Source of the DNA: Bacteroidia bacterium
GTDB lineage: Bacteria; Bacteroidota; Bacteroidia; Bacteroidales; Azobacteroidaceae
Assembly (NCBI GenBank): GCA_025996895.1
Contig: BNTW01000024.1
Span: 1-34,568, forward strand
DNA length: 34,568 nucleotides
Direction of reading: 5' to 3'
Under the pieces are notes generated by a model. That model searched no databases. It saw only the letters and a program-made list of their open reading frames with translations, and had not been told where the DNA came from. The position numbers and the translations under genes were made by a program. Shown here in pieces: positions 18,850 through 28,853 of this stretch; within the stretch, counting starts at the first letter, position 1; each line of letters starts with the position of its first letter.

Positions 18850-19428
18850 GTGACGCACCAACAGGAAGATACGAAGATATGGAATGCCTTTCGTTCCGGC
18901 GATAATCAGGCTTATGCCTTTATTTATCGCAAGTATGCCAAACAATTGCTGGCTTACGGGATGAACTTTTCGACGGATAAGGAACTCGTCGAAGACTGTG
19001 TTCAAAATGTTTTTGTAAATATCCATCAAACCCGGTCGCGATTGAAGGAAACCGACAATATCCAACTCTATTTATTTTCCGCTGTGAAAAACAGTCTTTT
19101 CCGTTCGTTTGAAAAAGAGAAGGAACTCTCTTTGATTGAGAGCATCGAACCGGTCTTTTCGGTGGATTATACCATTGAAGATCAATTAGAGGAACAGGAG
19201 AGCGATCGTAAGAGAAAAGAAAAAGTTCTCAGGCTATTGGAAGTCTTAACGCCCCGGCAAAAAGAAGTTATTTATTATCGCTATATAATGGAGATGAATT
19301 TCGGTGAAATAGGAAAACTTATGCAAATGAATCACCAATCCATAAAAAATCTGATTCAACGTTCGATCATCAAGATGAGAAAATCATTTCCCGATATGTA
19401 TAAAAAACAAATAAGACTTAAAATATAA
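18850..19428 (+). CDS. ECF-type RNA polymerase sigma factor (sigma-70 family)
   Basis: Sigma region 2 is visible in AFIYRKYAKQLLAYGMNF and ELVEDCVQNVFVNI, and region 4 in LTPRQKEVIYYRYIMEMNFG followed by the helix-turn-helix NHQSIKNLIQRSIIKMRKSF. The open frame extends upstream to 18544, but the extra residues look like translated non-coding DNA. The GTG at 18850 (VTHQQEDTKIW) gives a product of about 192 residues, normal for ECF factors; TTG at 18823 or ATG at 18736 are alternatives. The anti-sigma gene follows after seven bases, so this is the standard Bacteroides pair controlling a susCD operon in response to a glycan. It probably directs transcription of its own operon. Confidence 0.9.
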   Translation: MTHQQEDTKIWNAFRSGDNQAYAFIYRKYAKQLLAYGMNFSTDKELVEDCVQNVFVNIHQTRSRLKETDNIQLYLFSAVKNSLFRSFEKEKELSLIESIEPVFSVDYTIEDQLEEQESDRKRKEKVLRLLEVLTPRQKEVIYYRYIMEMNFGEIGKLMQMNHQSIKNLIQRSIIKMRKSFPDMYKKQIRLKI

Positions 19429-19435
19429 AAGAAAT

Positions 19436-20635
19436 ATGGCACAAAAAGATTATTCAGGTTATAAGGCAGACGATTTATTGAATGATGATTATTTCATTCA
19501 TTCCGTGCGGCAGCCCACTCCCGAAAGCGATGCATTTTGGGCAAACCAAAACATAGAACACAAAGAAGCGGAGTGGGCAAAATTTATTATTGAGTGTATG
19601 CAAGTCAAAGAAGAAGAGTTTTCCGATGAAGAAGTGGATGCTCTCTGGGAACGGATTCAAGTGGAAAATACACAGCGAGAATTGAAAAAATCACAGAAAA
19701 TAAGGCATTTATACATTTTCCTTTCCATGGCAGCCAGTTTTTTATTGATGCTGGTTTCTGTCCCCTGGCTTTTTCAAGGAACGGGAAAGCTTGCCGAAAA
19801 CAGAATCGACATGGCTGCTCTGTCTGTTCCGCAAACGAACTCGCAGGATATACAACTGATTTTGTCGGACGAAAGGCAAATGCCTATTGAGGGGAAAAAT
19901 GCCGAAATCGAATATGACAAGCAGGGAACAGTTACAATAAACACAGACAATCATTCGCTTGCCGACAATAACGAGTCTTGCAAAGCCAATCAACCGGTTT
20001 TCAATCAGTTGATTGTACCCTTGGGTAAAAGGTCTAAACTAACGTTGTCCGATGGATCCGAAATGTGGATCAATGCCGGTACGCGGGTAGTTTATCCCAC
20101 CGTGTTTGAGCCGGATAATCGAACGATTTTTGTTGACGGCGAAATCTATCTGAGTGTAGTTCCCGATAAAAGCCGTCCATTTATCGTCCAAACTAATTAT
20201 ATGGACGTTCAAGTTTTAGGTACTTCTTTTGATGTTTCCGCTTATAAAAAAGACGGCTTTTTCTCCGTAGTTTTGGTTTCCGGTTCCGTTGTCGCTAACA
20301 AAGCCGGACAACCGGAATATAAAATCGTCCCGGGCGAAAGATTGGCGCACGATGGGCAATCTGTTCGGATAAGCAAAGTCAATACCGATGATTATACTTC
20401 ATGGAAAGACGGCTTATTTCATTTCAAGAGTGAAAACATGCAAACAATTATTCAACGGCTCTCCCATTATTATGGAAAAGCAGTCGTTTGCGATGAAAAA
20501 ACGGCCAATCTGAAATTTTCAGGAAAATTAGACCTGATGGACGACCTGAAGGATGTCCTGAACGGTTTCGGCAATACAGCGCCTGTTTCCGTTAGAGAAC
20601 AGAACGGTGCATTTTATGTCCATTTGACAGAATAG
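19436..20635 (+). CDS. FecR-family anti-sigma factor
   Basis: This 399-residue inner-membrane protein has a cytoplasmic sigma-binding part (1-90), one membrane helix (about 91-112) and a periplasmic part. The periplasmic FecR domain (about 190-290) contains LIVPLGKRSKLTLSDGSEMW and the GTSFDVSAY strand. The C-terminal DUF4974-type/STN-like domain (about 325-399) contains GLFHFKSENMQTIIQRLSHY. In the family it holds the ECF sigma inactive until the STN domain of the outer-membrane transporter contacts its C-terminus. The order sigma-FecR-susC here matches that circuit. The periplasmic linker (about 113-190) is longer than usual and low in hydrophobics. Confidence 0.93.
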   Translation: MAQKDYSGYKADDLLNDDYFIHSVRQPTPESDAFWANQNIEHKEAEWAKFIIECMQVKEEEFSDEEVDALWERIQVENTQRELKKSQKIRHLYIFLSMAASFLLMLVSVPWLFQGTGKLAENRIDMAALSVPQTNSQDIQLILSDERQMPIEGKNAEIEYDKQGTVTINTDNHSLADNNESCKANQPVFNQLIVPLGKRSKLTLSDGSEMWINAGTRVVYPTVFEPDNRTIFVDGEIYLSVVPDKSRPFIVQTNYMDVQVLGTSFDVSAYKKDGFFSVVLVSGSVVANKAGQPEYKIVPGERLAHDGQSVRISKVNTDDYTSWKDGLFHFKSENMQTIIQRLSHYYGKAVVCDEKTANLKFSGKLDLMDDLKDVLNGFGNTAPVSVREQNGAFYVHLTE

Positions 20636-20687
20636 ATAATAGATTGAAAAAACTATAAATAGTAACAATTAAATTAATACTCAAAGT

Positions 20688-23600
20688 ATGACAAAAAGAA
20701 AATTTCTCTTATTGTGTTTTTTGTTGACCTTAGGCATAGTGGGGATAGAAAACGTTTCGGCGCAGACTGCCAGGCTATCCTTCAACATGGTCAATAAAAC
20801 GGTGAAAGAAGTCTTGGATGAAGTTGAAAAACAAAGCGATTTTGTCTTTTTCTATTCCGACGGAACAGTCGATCTGAAAAAAACAGTCACGCTGGAAGTA
20901 AAAGATCAACCGGTCGACCAAGTGCTTAATCGCTTGTTTGCCGGCAGCGACAACACCTACACCATCAAAAACCGGCAAGTCTATATCAATAAAAAAGCGC
21001 CTGCACCGGAGCCGGAAACTTCGGCGAAGAGTATCGAACTCAGCGGGGTAGTCATCTCCGGAACGGACAACCAGCCGGTCATAGGTGCAAGTGTTTTTAT
21101 AGAAGGAACGGGTATCGGTACTATGACAGACGTAAACGGCGAATACACATTATCCGTTTCCGCTGCTACCAAAGAAATTACTTTTCAGTATATGGGCTAC
21201 ATCACGCTGAAATTGGCAGTCAAAGACCGTAATCTTTTTCGATTAGTCACGCTCTATGAAGACAGCCAATCGTTGGACGAAGTGACGGTTGTCGCATTCG
21301 GCAAGCAGAAAAAATCCAGCGTGATTTCTTCCATCGAAACCGTAAAAATGTCGGATTTGAAAGTACCCGCAGCCAACCTCACCGGCGCTTTTGCCGGCAA
21401 AATCCCAGGCATTATTTCTTATCAGACCAGTGGCGAACCGGGTGCGGATAATGCTCAATTCTTCGTGCGTGGTGTCACCACTTTCGGTTACAAAACCTCT
21501 CCGCTTATCCTGATCGACGGTTTTGAAGCGACCAGCAACGACCTTGCGCGAATGCAACCGGACGACATTGAGAGTTTTTCCATTCTGAAAGACGCTTCGG
21601 CAACGGCTTTGTACGGCGCTCGCGGCGCTAACGGGATTATCCTGGTGAACACCAAACCCGGAAAGGAAGGTCCCGTAAAAATAAACGCCCGCATGGATAT
21701 GCACGTAGCCACTCCCACCCGCTTGCCGAAAATGATGGATGGCGTGGACTACATGCGGCTTTACAACGAAGCGCAATTGACCCGCTCTCCCGAATTCGGA
21801 ACTTTCTATAGCGAACAGAAGATACAATCGACACTCAACAACGAGAATCCGATGGCTTATCCCAATGTCGATTGGTACAACGAATTGTTCAATAACTCCA
21901 CCGTCAATACCAAGTTAAACCTGAATGTGTCGGGCGGAGGTGGAGTAGCAACCTATTATGTGGCAGGAGGCTATGATAATGAAACCGGTCTTTTGAAAGT
22001 GGACAACCTCAATAATTTCAACAACAACATCAATATCGACCGTTTTCATATCCGGAGCAATGTGATTTTCAAACTCACGCCTACTACTACCTTGGACACG
22101 AGAATACAAGGGCGTTTTGAAAGATATACCGGTCCCTACAACTCGGCAAGCGACATTTTTAATATGGTGATGAACACCAATCCGGTCGATTTCCCAGCTA
22201 TATACCAACCCGATGCCGCCAATTTATATACGCAACATCATCTTTTCGGAAGCACGGCTATCGGCGCAACACCCAAAGATAATCCGTATGCCGAAATGGT
22301 AAGAGGTTATGAAGACCGGAATGAGAACACCATTACCGCTCAGGCAACCCTGATACAAAATCTGGATTTCATTACCAAAGGACTGAAACTTCAGGGCAAG
22401 GCATCCGTCAACAACTGGAATTATTATTCCGGCAAGCGCAGTTATAAACCGTATTATTACACCATGGAATCCTACAACCAGGTAACACAGGATTTTAAGT
22501 TATATAACCTGAATCCTACCGATGGCAGTCCGTCTATGGGTGATGTAGAACCCTACCGTGATGCAACAGTGCAATATTATTTTGAAGCGCGTTTGAACTG
22601 GGAACGTTCGTTTGATAAACATAATGTGGGTGTGATGACCGTAGGTATGGCTCAGGAAAATCTGATTACCGGCGGCAACAGCGGGGATATTTTCGAAACA
22701 CTCCCGGAAAGAAATCTCGGTAATTCCGGTAGAATTTCATACGATTACGATACCCGCTATTTCCTGGAATTTAACTACGGCTACAACGGTTCTGAAAAAT
22801 TCACCGGTCAGAAACAATTCGGCTTTTTTCCTTCATTCGGAGCCGGTTGGCTGGTTTCTAACGAGGCTTTTTGGGCTTCCCTGAAAGACAAAATCAATAC
22901 GCTGAAACTGAAATTCACTTACGGACTGGTGGGTAATGACGCCATATCGGAACGAAAAAATCGCTTCTGGTTTCTTTCTAACGTAGCGAGCGGCGGTAAC
23001 GGCTATACTTGGGGCGAACAATTTAACGGTACCTATACGGGCTATACCATTGATCGGTATGCCAACCTCGATATGACTTGGGAAGTTTCGCAAAAATACA
23101 ATCTCGGATTGGAACTCGGTCTCTTTAAGGATGAATCGCTGAAATTGCAGATAGATATTTTCCGCGACATCCGCGACAGGATATACGGCATACGTTCGAG
23201 TTTCCCAAACAGCGCAGGATTGGAAGCCGGTATAAGCGGTAACGCGGGAAAAGTGCAATCGCAAGGTATTGATGCTTCGCTCGATTACCAGCATTTTTTT
23301 AATAAGGATTTCTGGCTGACCGGGCGTGTCAATTTCACTTTTGCACAAAATGAATACCTGAAAGTGGACGAGAAAAATTTCAAGGACAGATACCTGTCGA
23401 AAATAGGTCAGAACATTAATCAGCAGTGGGGGTATATTGCCGAACGGCTATTTGTCGATCAGGCTGAAATAGACAATTCCCCACGGCAGGATTTCGGCAA
23501 ATACGAAGCCGGCGATATAAAATACAAAGATGTCAACGGCGATGGCATAATTAATGCGAACGACATGGTTCCCATAGGCTATCCCACAGTGCCCGAAATA

Positions 23601-24098
23601 CAATACGGTTTCGGTATGTCATCCGGATACAAAAATGTTGACTTCTCTTTTTTCTTCCAGGGAAATGCCCGGGTTTCTTTCTTCATCAATCCCGAAGTAA
23701 TGGATGGCGGCAGTCCGGCAAAGCCGACCGGCATCGCACCCTTTGCCAACGGGCGTCGAAATGCCTTGGCTATCGTTGCTGAAAGCTATTGGAGCGAGAC
23801 AAACCCGAATGTGCATGCCTTCTGGCCCCGTCTTTCTGTGGATGTGCTGAGCAACAATACACAATCATCTACCTGGTGGTTGCGCGATGCCTCTTTTCTC
23901 AGGCTGAAATCGCTCGAATTGGGTTATACTGTTCGTGGAATAAAGAAACTCCATCTCCAGGACAGCCGTATCTACTTAAGCGCGGAAAATCTGTTTGTAA
24001 TCAGCCCTTTCAAAATGTGGGACCCCGAACAGGGACGCAATGGTTTGGGCTATCCCATACAGCGAAGATTTAATGTAGGTATTCAATTGGCTTTTTAA
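20688..24098 (+). CDS. SusC/RagA-family TonB-linked glycan importer with STN domain
   Basis: The 1,136-residue protein starts with a signal peptide ending SAQTA. A secretin/TonB N-terminal (STN) domain follows (about 27-103, LSFNMVNKTVKEVLDEVEKQ), then a carboxypeptidase-like sandwich (about 116-200, LSGVVISGTDNQPVIGASV), a plug (about 215-330, with FVRGVTTFGYKTSPLILIDG and SILKDASATALYGARGANGI) and a long beta-barrel ending in FNVGIQLAF. SusC family members import oligosaccharides across the outer membrane in complex with SusD. The additional STN domain marks a transducer-type transporter that signals to the FecR protein encoded immediately upstream. The substrate is unknown. SusD follows 64 bases downstream. 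Confidence 0.96.
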   Translation: MTKRKFLLLCFLLTLGIVGIENVSAQTARLSFNMVNKTVKEVLDEVEKQSDFVFFYSDGTVDLKKTVTLEVKDQPVDQVLNRLFAGSDNTYTIKNRQVYINKKAPAPEPETSAKSIELSGVVISGTDNQPVIGASVFIEGTGIGTMTDVNGEYTLSVSAATKEITFQYMGYITLKLAVKDRNLFRLVTLYEDSQSLDEVTVVAFGKQKKSSVISSIETVKMSDLKVPAANLTGAFAGKIPGIISYQTSGEPGADNAQFFVRGVTTFGYKTSPLILIDGFEATSNDLARMQPDDIESFSILKDASATALYGARGANGIILVNTKPGKEGPVKINARMDMHVATPTRLPKMMDGVDYMRLYNEAQLTRSPEFGTFYSEQKIQSTLNNENPMAYPNVDWYNELFNNSTVNTKLNLNVSGGGGVATYYVAGGYDNETGLLKVDNLNNFNNNINIDRFHIRSNVIFKLTPTTTLDTRIQGRFERYTGPYNSASDIFNMVMNTNPVDFPAIYQPDAANLYTQHHLFGSTAIGATPKDNPYAEMVRGYEDRNENTITAQATLIQNLDFITKGLKLQGKASVNNWNYYSGKRSYKPYYYTMESYNQVTQDFKLYNLNPTDGSPSMGDVEPYRDATVQYYFEARLNWERSFDKHNVGVMTVGMAQENLITGGNSGDIFETLPERNLGNSGRISYDYDTRYFLEFNYGYNGSEKFTGQKQFGFFPSFGAGWLVSNEAFWASLKDKINTLKLKFTYGLVGNDAISERKNRFWFLSNVASGGNGYTWGEQFNGTYTGYTIDRYANLDMTWEVSQKYNLGLELGLFKDESLKLQIDIFRDIRDRIYGIRSSFPNSAGLEAGISGNAGKVQSQGIDASLDYQHFFNKDFWLTGRVNFTFAQNEYLKVDEKNFKDRYLSKIGQNINQQWGYIAERLFVDQAEIDNSPRQDFGKYEAGDIKYKDVNGDGIINANDMVPIGYPTVPEIQYGFGMSSGYKNVDFSFFFQGNARVSFFINPEVMDGGSPAKPTGIAPFANGRRNALAIVAESYWSETNPNVHAFWPRLSVDVLSNNTQSSTWWLRDASFLRLKSLELGYTVRGIKKLHLQDSRIYLSAENLFVISPFKMWDPEQGRNGLGYPIQRRFNVGIQLAF

Positions 24099-24120
24099 TT
24101 GAGAATTGAGAATTGAGAAT
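24099..24120. repeat. Short tandem GAGAATT repeat between susC and susD
   Basis: About three units of TTGAGAATT lie directly after the susC stop. Related units recur at 26110-26148 (GAGTTAAGA type), 30401-30432 (TTGAGAATT type) and 5345-5385 (GAGTTATGA type). They are degenerate, lack spacers and do not form a CRISPR array. Confidence 0.6.
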
Positions 24121-24162
24121 GAAAAATAATGCTTTAATAAACTATTAAATATAAGCTCTAAT

Positions 24163-26109
24163 ATGAAGAACAAAATAAAAATATTCGTTTTCCTGTTGTC
24201 CCTGTTGTCCATCGCCTCCTGCAGCGATTACCTGGATGTCGTTCCCGACAACAGTACGAAATTGGAAGATTTCTTTTCCATGAAGAATAAGGCTATTCAA
24301 GCCTTGGCAAAAGTGTATGGCTATATGCCCGATAATTATCAAGCCAATCTCACTTCGCTTACATTAGGCGATGAGTGGGTGCCGGCAGATGGCGACTGGT
24401 GTGAAGCACCTCGAATTATGCAGGGACTTACCGGGTCTAACAATCCGAGATTGGGTTTCTGGTCGGGTACAGGCAACGGCAAAAATCTCTACCAGGGCAT
24501 CCGTTCGGCAAATATTTTCCTGCAACATATTGACGGTGTATTGGATATGACCGATATGGAAAAGACGGTTTGGCGGTCGCAGGTTCAATTCCTGAAAGCC
24601 TATTATCACTTTCTGTTGCTTCAACGCTACGGACCGATTATCATTTCGGACGAAGTGGTTCCCGCTAATGCCACCGGAGACGCCCTGTATCAACGACGGC
24701 AGAAAGTCGAAGATTGCTTCCAATACATCCTCCGTTTGATGGATAAAGCCACTCCGGGGCTTATAGAAAAAGCAGTCGGTGGTGATTTGGGACAAGTGGA
24801 CCAGGTGGCAGCCAAAGCGATTAAGGCGCGTGTGCTTGTTTTCAGAGCCAGCCCGTTTTTTAATGGCAACCGCGAATATTACGGCAATTTTCTGGATAGC
24901 GACAATCAACCGTTTTTCCCGCCGGAATACGACAAGGAGAAATGGAAAGAGGCAATCGATGCACTGAATGAAGCCATCAACATTTGTAAAGCAAACGGAA
25001 TAGACCTGTACAAATTTGAAGGAACACCCTATTCGTATGACAGTGAGGATTATAAGGCAAATCCGAATCTTAAAACGCTCTACGATTTAAGGATGCTTAT
25101 AGCGGATCCGTGGAACAAGGAATTGATTTGGGGCGACAGCAATATATTCCCAGGAGAGAGTTTATCCGAAGCATCGCAAATGCGCTTGCCGCCGGGCTAC
25201 GATGCCATAGGCGCTTCCGTCAATTCCAGCAACTGGGCATGGGATTGGATGGGCGCTTCGTATATGGTAGCTTCCCGGTATTATACCAAAAACGGACTTC
25301 CTATCGACGAAGACCGGACTTTCAACACTGCAACCATGTACGATGAAGTAAGCACTCCGGCGGAAGGCAGTTCCGAATATATTCCCCTTCAGGGTTTCAT
25401 GCAACCAAGTGTGCCGACAGCCAAATTTTACATGGACAGAGAGCCTCGTTTATATGCCAATCTCGGTATCAACGGAGGGTATTGGCGGGGACAAACGGTG
25501 AGAATCAGAACCATGATGTATTCGGGTACCGTTGGCGGATATAATGATGCCTTCCAGGGTAATTATTACTTATCCGGAATAGCCTGTCAAAAATTCGTCA
25601 ATCCCGAATCAAAATCCGAAGGTTTTGTTAACAAGAAAAAGTTCCCGTATCCGATTATTCGCCTGTCCGACCTCTATCTGATGAAGGCGGAAGCATTAAA
25701 CGAATATGCAGGTCCTTCGCCGGAGGTGTATGGCTTACTCAATTTAATACGCGAACGGGCAGGTATTCCCAAGGTGGAAGAGGTTTGGTCGAATCCCGCT
25801 TTGGCAAAAAATCCGGGTAAACATACCACTCAAGACGGACTGCGCGAAATAATTCTGCGCGAAAGAGCCAATGAATTTGCTTTCGAAGGCATCCGGTTTT
25901 GGGATGTAATACGGCACAAAAAGGCGCTTACCGAGTTTAACACGCCTCTTTGGGGCTGGTCGGCAAGATACGGTACAACGCCCAGTACATTCTTTGTCCT
26001 GGCGCCGGCGAATAAAACCTATAAATTTTTGATCAGGGATTATCTTACGCCTATCGACTTGAACGAAATGAACACCAATCCCAATCTGATTCAGAATCCG
26101 GAATGGTAA
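24163..26109 (+). CDS. SusD/RagB-family surface glycan-binding lipoprotein
   Basis: The 648-residue protein has a lipoprotein signal (LLSIASC, lipidated Cys20) followed by SDYLDVVPD, the usual start of mature SusD proteins. Helical TPR-like segments include QFLKAYYHFLLLQRYGPIII, and the conserved C-terminal region includes YPIIRLSDLYLMKAEALNEY and LREIILRERANEFAFEGIRF. SusD proteins form the lid over the SusC barrel and bind glycan at the cell surface. It is longer than the archetype (551), mostly through loops in the middle. Being next to its SusC partner in the same operon, it defines the core of this utilisation locus. Confidence 0.95.
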   Translation: MKNKIKIFVFLLSLLSIASCSDYLDVVPDNSTKLEDFFSMKNKAIQALAKVYGYMPDNYQANLTSLTLGDEWVPADGDWCEAPRIMQGLTGSNNPRLGFWSGTGNGKNLYQGIRSANIFLQHIDGVLDMTDMEKTVWRSQVQFLKAYYHFLLLQRYGPIIISDEVVPANATGDALYQRRQKVEDCFQYILRLMDKATPGLIEKAVGGDLGQVDQVAAKAIKARVLVFRASPFFNGNREYYGNFLDSDNQPFFPPEYDKEKWKEAIDALNEAINICKANGIDLYKFEGTPYSYDSEDYKANPNLKTLYDLRMLIADPWNKELIWGDSNIFPGESLSEASQMRLPPGYDAIGASVNSSNWAWDWMGASYMVASRYYTKNGLPIDEDRTFNTATMYDEVSTPAEGSSEYIPLQGFMQPSVPTAKFYMDREPRLYANLGINGGYWRGQTVRIRTMMYSGTVGGYNDAFQGNYYLSGIACQKFVNPESKSEGFVNKKKFPYPIIRLSDLYLMKAEALNEYAGPSPEVYGLLNLIRERAGIPKVEEVWSNPALAKNPGKHTTQDGLREIILRERANEFAFEGIRFWDVIRHKKALTEFNTPLWGWSARYGTTPSTFFVLAPANKTYKFLIRDYLTPIDLNEMNTNPNLIQNPEW

Positions 26110-26148
26110 ATTGAGTTAAGAGTTAAGAACTAAGAGTTAAGAATTAAA
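26110..26148. repeat. Degenerate short tandem repeat (GAGTTAAGA type)
   Basis: Four or so units of the form GAGTTAAGA/GAACTAAGA fill the gap between susD and the next lipoprotein gene. The family is the same as at 24099-24120 and 30401-30432. Confidence 0.55.
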
Positions 26149-26166
26149 ATTTTAAAATTAAATGAT

Positions 26167-27432
26167 ATGAATACAATCATCAATTATATTGAAAAATCAG
26201 GAGGGGTTTTGTTTTTGTTGCTGCTGTTTCTTTTGAGCTTCAGCGCATGCGACGAGGGCAAACGTTTTGAAATCAATTCGGACGATGCAACACCGCCCAA
26301 CCCGCCTGTGTTTACGCATTTTGAACCGCTTTCGGGTGGAGCAAAGATATTTTACAAAATACCCGCCGATGAAGACTTGCTGAGCGTGGATGCTCAATAT
26401 ACCAACGAAAAAGGAAAAACATTCCATTTCTCAGCATCCTATTTTATGGATCATGTGGAGGTCTTTGGTTTTGCCGAAGAAAAAGATTACACCGTGCAAC
26501 TGTTTTCCGTGGACAGAGCGGGCAACCGGTCGGAAGCGCTTGATGTTTCCGTCAAACCTTCTTCCTCGTTAATCCAGAATGTTTTCGAAACAGTGGAAGT
26601 GATAGCAAGTTTCAATTCCATTGTCATTCAATGGCAAGACGCCTTGAAGCAAACTATTAATATTTATGTGGATTACACCGTAGGTGAAAATACATTAACC
26701 AAAGTGTTTACTTCCAATCTGGAGAGTGAAAAACGGGTGATTGGAGATTTACCGGGCGACCATCCAACCAACGTTAAAATCCGGGTGGGTGACAGGTACG
26801 AAAATATGACCGCATCGAAAGATTTCGGAGAGGTCATTCCTTTATTGGATTTTGAAATCCCTAAAACCAATTGGGCGCTACCCAACGACAAAGATTCGGT
26901 AGCCGGAGTTCCGCAGGTTTATGGAAATAAGGCAGTCGTTATTGACGGTATCATTGATTTTGCCGATAACTGGAATTATCTGAATACGTATCCCTACGGT
27001 CGTACCGGCAAACAGGAAGATGGAAACTGTCCATGGAACTTCATTGTCAGGTTGGACGATTATTACGAATTAAGCCGTATCACCACCTGGCAACGTCACA
27101 GCGATCCCGACCCTGTCGGTGCCTCGTCAAAAGGCGCTTACTATAAGAGTACCAGTCCCAGTGTATCTCGTTATAATATGTATTATTTAGACGAGGAAAC
27201 AAACCAATGGGTATTTATTTCCTATCACGAGATACCTGTTCCGGTAGGTAAAAGCGATATGGATATTATAACCATGGGCAAAAATGGAGACGCCGCCGAC
27301 ATGTATCCTGCACCCGGTTTCACCAAAGCGACCCGGTGGTTCAGATTCGAAGCCTTGGGATCTTTTGCTGACCGGTCGCAAGCGTACTGTTTATCGGAGT
27401 TAACCCTTTTTGGCAGAAAAGCAACTAAATAA
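26167..27432 (+). CDS. Surface lipoprotein, DUF4959/DUF5126/DUF5000-type
   Basis: The 421-residue protein carries a lipoprotein signal (LLLFLLSFSAC, lipidated Cys28). An N-terminal Ig/fibronectin-like part (about 45-125, PPNPPVFTHFEPLSGGAKIF, ending DRAGNRSEALDVSV) matches DUF4959, a middle sandwich (about 130-225) matches DUF5126, and the C-terminal part (about 230-421, with RLDDYYELSRITTWQRHSDP and ATRWFRFEALG) is a discoidin-like DUF5000. Such proteins sit just after SusD in many Bacteroides loci, in the SusE/F position, and are thought to bind glycan at the surface. The domain names come from pattern recall and are less certain than the overall class. Confidence 0.8.
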   Translation: MNTIINYIEKSGGVLFLLLLFLLSFSACDEGKRFEINSDDATPPNPPVFTHFEPLSGGAKIFYKIPADEDLLSVDAQYTNEKGKTFHFSASYFMDHVEVFGFAEEKDYTVQLFSVDRAGNRSEALDVSVKPSSSLIQNVFETVEVIASFNSIVIQWQDALKQTINIYVDYTVGENTLTKVFTSNLESEKRVIGDLPGDHPTNVKIRVGDRYENMTASKDFGEVIPLLDFEIPKTNWALPNDKDSVAGVPQVYGNKAVVIDGIIDFADNWNYLNTYPYGRTGKQEDGNCPWNFIVRLDDYYELSRITTWQRHSDPDPVGASSKGAYYKSTSPSVSRYNMYYLDEETNQWVFISYHEIPVPVGKSDMDIITMGKNGDAADMYPAPGFTKATRWFRFEALGSFADRSQAYCLSELTLFGRKATK

Positions 27433-27442
27433 ATCTATCCAA

Positions 27443-28810
27443 ATGAAAAATCTATTCAATTTTTTAATGATTGTGTCGATATGCTCGTTGTCATCCTGCG
27501 GCGATATGTTCGACAATGTAAAGCAATACGGGGATAAAGAAACTGTTTATCCCGATAAATATGTGGCGGCTACTCCCCGGGTGGGATACGAAAGGGTGGA
27601 GATCGAGCTGCAGGGAGCCAACGGTGTTCCGGCAAATGAGTTGCCATTAGGGAAAGCGGTAAAAACATTGGTCATTTATGATAACGATGACAAAGAATTG
27701 CTGATTGATTCCATTGTTTCGTTAGTGAATGTGACCGGTTTGACCGAATCGAAAACCTACACGTTCACTATTTATTCGGTGGACGAATACGGCAATCGCT
27801 CGGTACCCATATCAACAAGCGCGATGCCGTTTACTGCTTCGGATCTGGGCAATTTGCTTATAGCCAATCCGGTTGTCGTATCGTCTCCATCAGCCGCTTT
27901 AATTCAGTGGATCAACGGGATATCTTCCGCTTCATACGATTATTATGGTTTGTCGTATAGCTATACCGGCAAAGACGGCGCAAAGCAGGAAGGGTCGCCC
28001 GCCGGGACTAAATTTTCGGTTACAAATTTGAAAGAACTTCAGGTAACGACCGTGGACGTTAAACACAAGCTTATTCCCAAAGTAAATAACGTAGCCATAT
28101 TGGATACCCTCTATGTAGAACGACCGGTGGACGTGAAAACAATTACCGAAGCGGAATTTGAGGAAGTAAAAAAGGGATTTTTAGATAAGACTGTATCCGA
28201 AATCTCTTTCTATGGCGCCCAAAGCGCACTGATCCATTGGACAGGGGCTAACATCGGTTTGCTGAAAACAGAATTGAAATACAATACTAAGGGCGGAAAA
28301 AGCACAAGCCTGGATATTGAACTCCATACAACGCAAACCTACCTGAAAGATGCCGAACAAAAGCCGGCGTTTTGCCAATACCGCTCGGTATTTACCTTCG
28401 AGCCTACCGGCGAAATCTTTTATGGCGATTGGCTGCAATGGTCGCTTCCGCAAACTTCCCTGTACTTGGTAGGGGACGCTATTCCTGCGAAATTTGATCC
28501 CTTGAAAGGCATAGAATTTCCGTTCGATCCAAGCAATCCATACATATATACCGGCAGGCTTACTCTCAATACAGGTTCTTTCCGGTTTCTGAGCAAACGG
28601 GAGCTTGCCGGATTGAATGTGCGACCCGTAGATAAATATCCGCAAGACCAGCTAACTCCCGGCGCTACCTATTCTGTTCAGTTGTATAGCAATACGCCCA
28701 ATGAACATGTTCCCTTTAAAGATAAAAATTTTTACAATCAGGAGGCGGGGACTTACGATATCACGGTTGATTTAAATAATCTGACGGTTCATTACGAAAA
28801 AGCGAATTAA
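27443..28810 (+). CDS. Surface lipoprotein, DUF4998-like with SusE/F-like C-terminal module
   Basis: Starting at 27443 (MKNLFNFLMIVSICSLSSCG) gives 455 residues with lipidated Cys19; the in-frame ATG at 27410 lies inside the previous gene and would spoil the signal. The N-terminal half has repeated fibronectin-like strands (PRVGYERVEIELQG and TYTFTIYSVDEYGNRS), fitting DUF4998. The C-terminal part (about 255-455) is a module with YRSVFTFEPTGEIFYGDWLQ, TSLYLVGDAIP, GSFRFLSKRELAGLNVRP and a final TVDLNNLTVHYEKAN, resembling the starch-binding domains of SusE/F. The same module is the main body of the gene at 29386. A role in surface glycan capture is inferred. Confidence 0.78.
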   Translation: MKNLFNFLMIVSICSLSSCGDMFDNVKQYGDKETVYPDKYVAATPRVGYERVEIELQGANGVPANELPLGKAVKTLVIYDNDDKELLIDSIVSLVNVTGLTESKTYTFTIYSVDEYGNRSVPISTSAMPFTASDLGNLLIANPVVVSSPSAALIQWINGISSASYDYYGLSYSYTGKDGAKQEGSPAGTKFSVTNLKELQVTTVDVKHKLIPKVNNVAILDTLYVERPVDVKTITEAEFEEVKKGFLDKTVSEISFYGAQSALIHWTGANIGLLKTELKYNTKGGKSTSLDIELHTTQTYLKDAEQKPAFCQYRSVFTFEPTGEIFYGDWLQWSLPQTSLYLVGDAIPAKFDPLKGIEFPFDPSNPYIYTGRLTLNTGSFRFLSKRELAGLNVRPVDKYPQDQLTPGATYSVQLYSNTPNEHVPFKDKNFYNQEAGTYDITVDLNNLTVHYEKAN

Positions 28811-28853
28811 AAAGCGTTCTTAAATAAATATTATTAATTTTAAAAAAAATCTC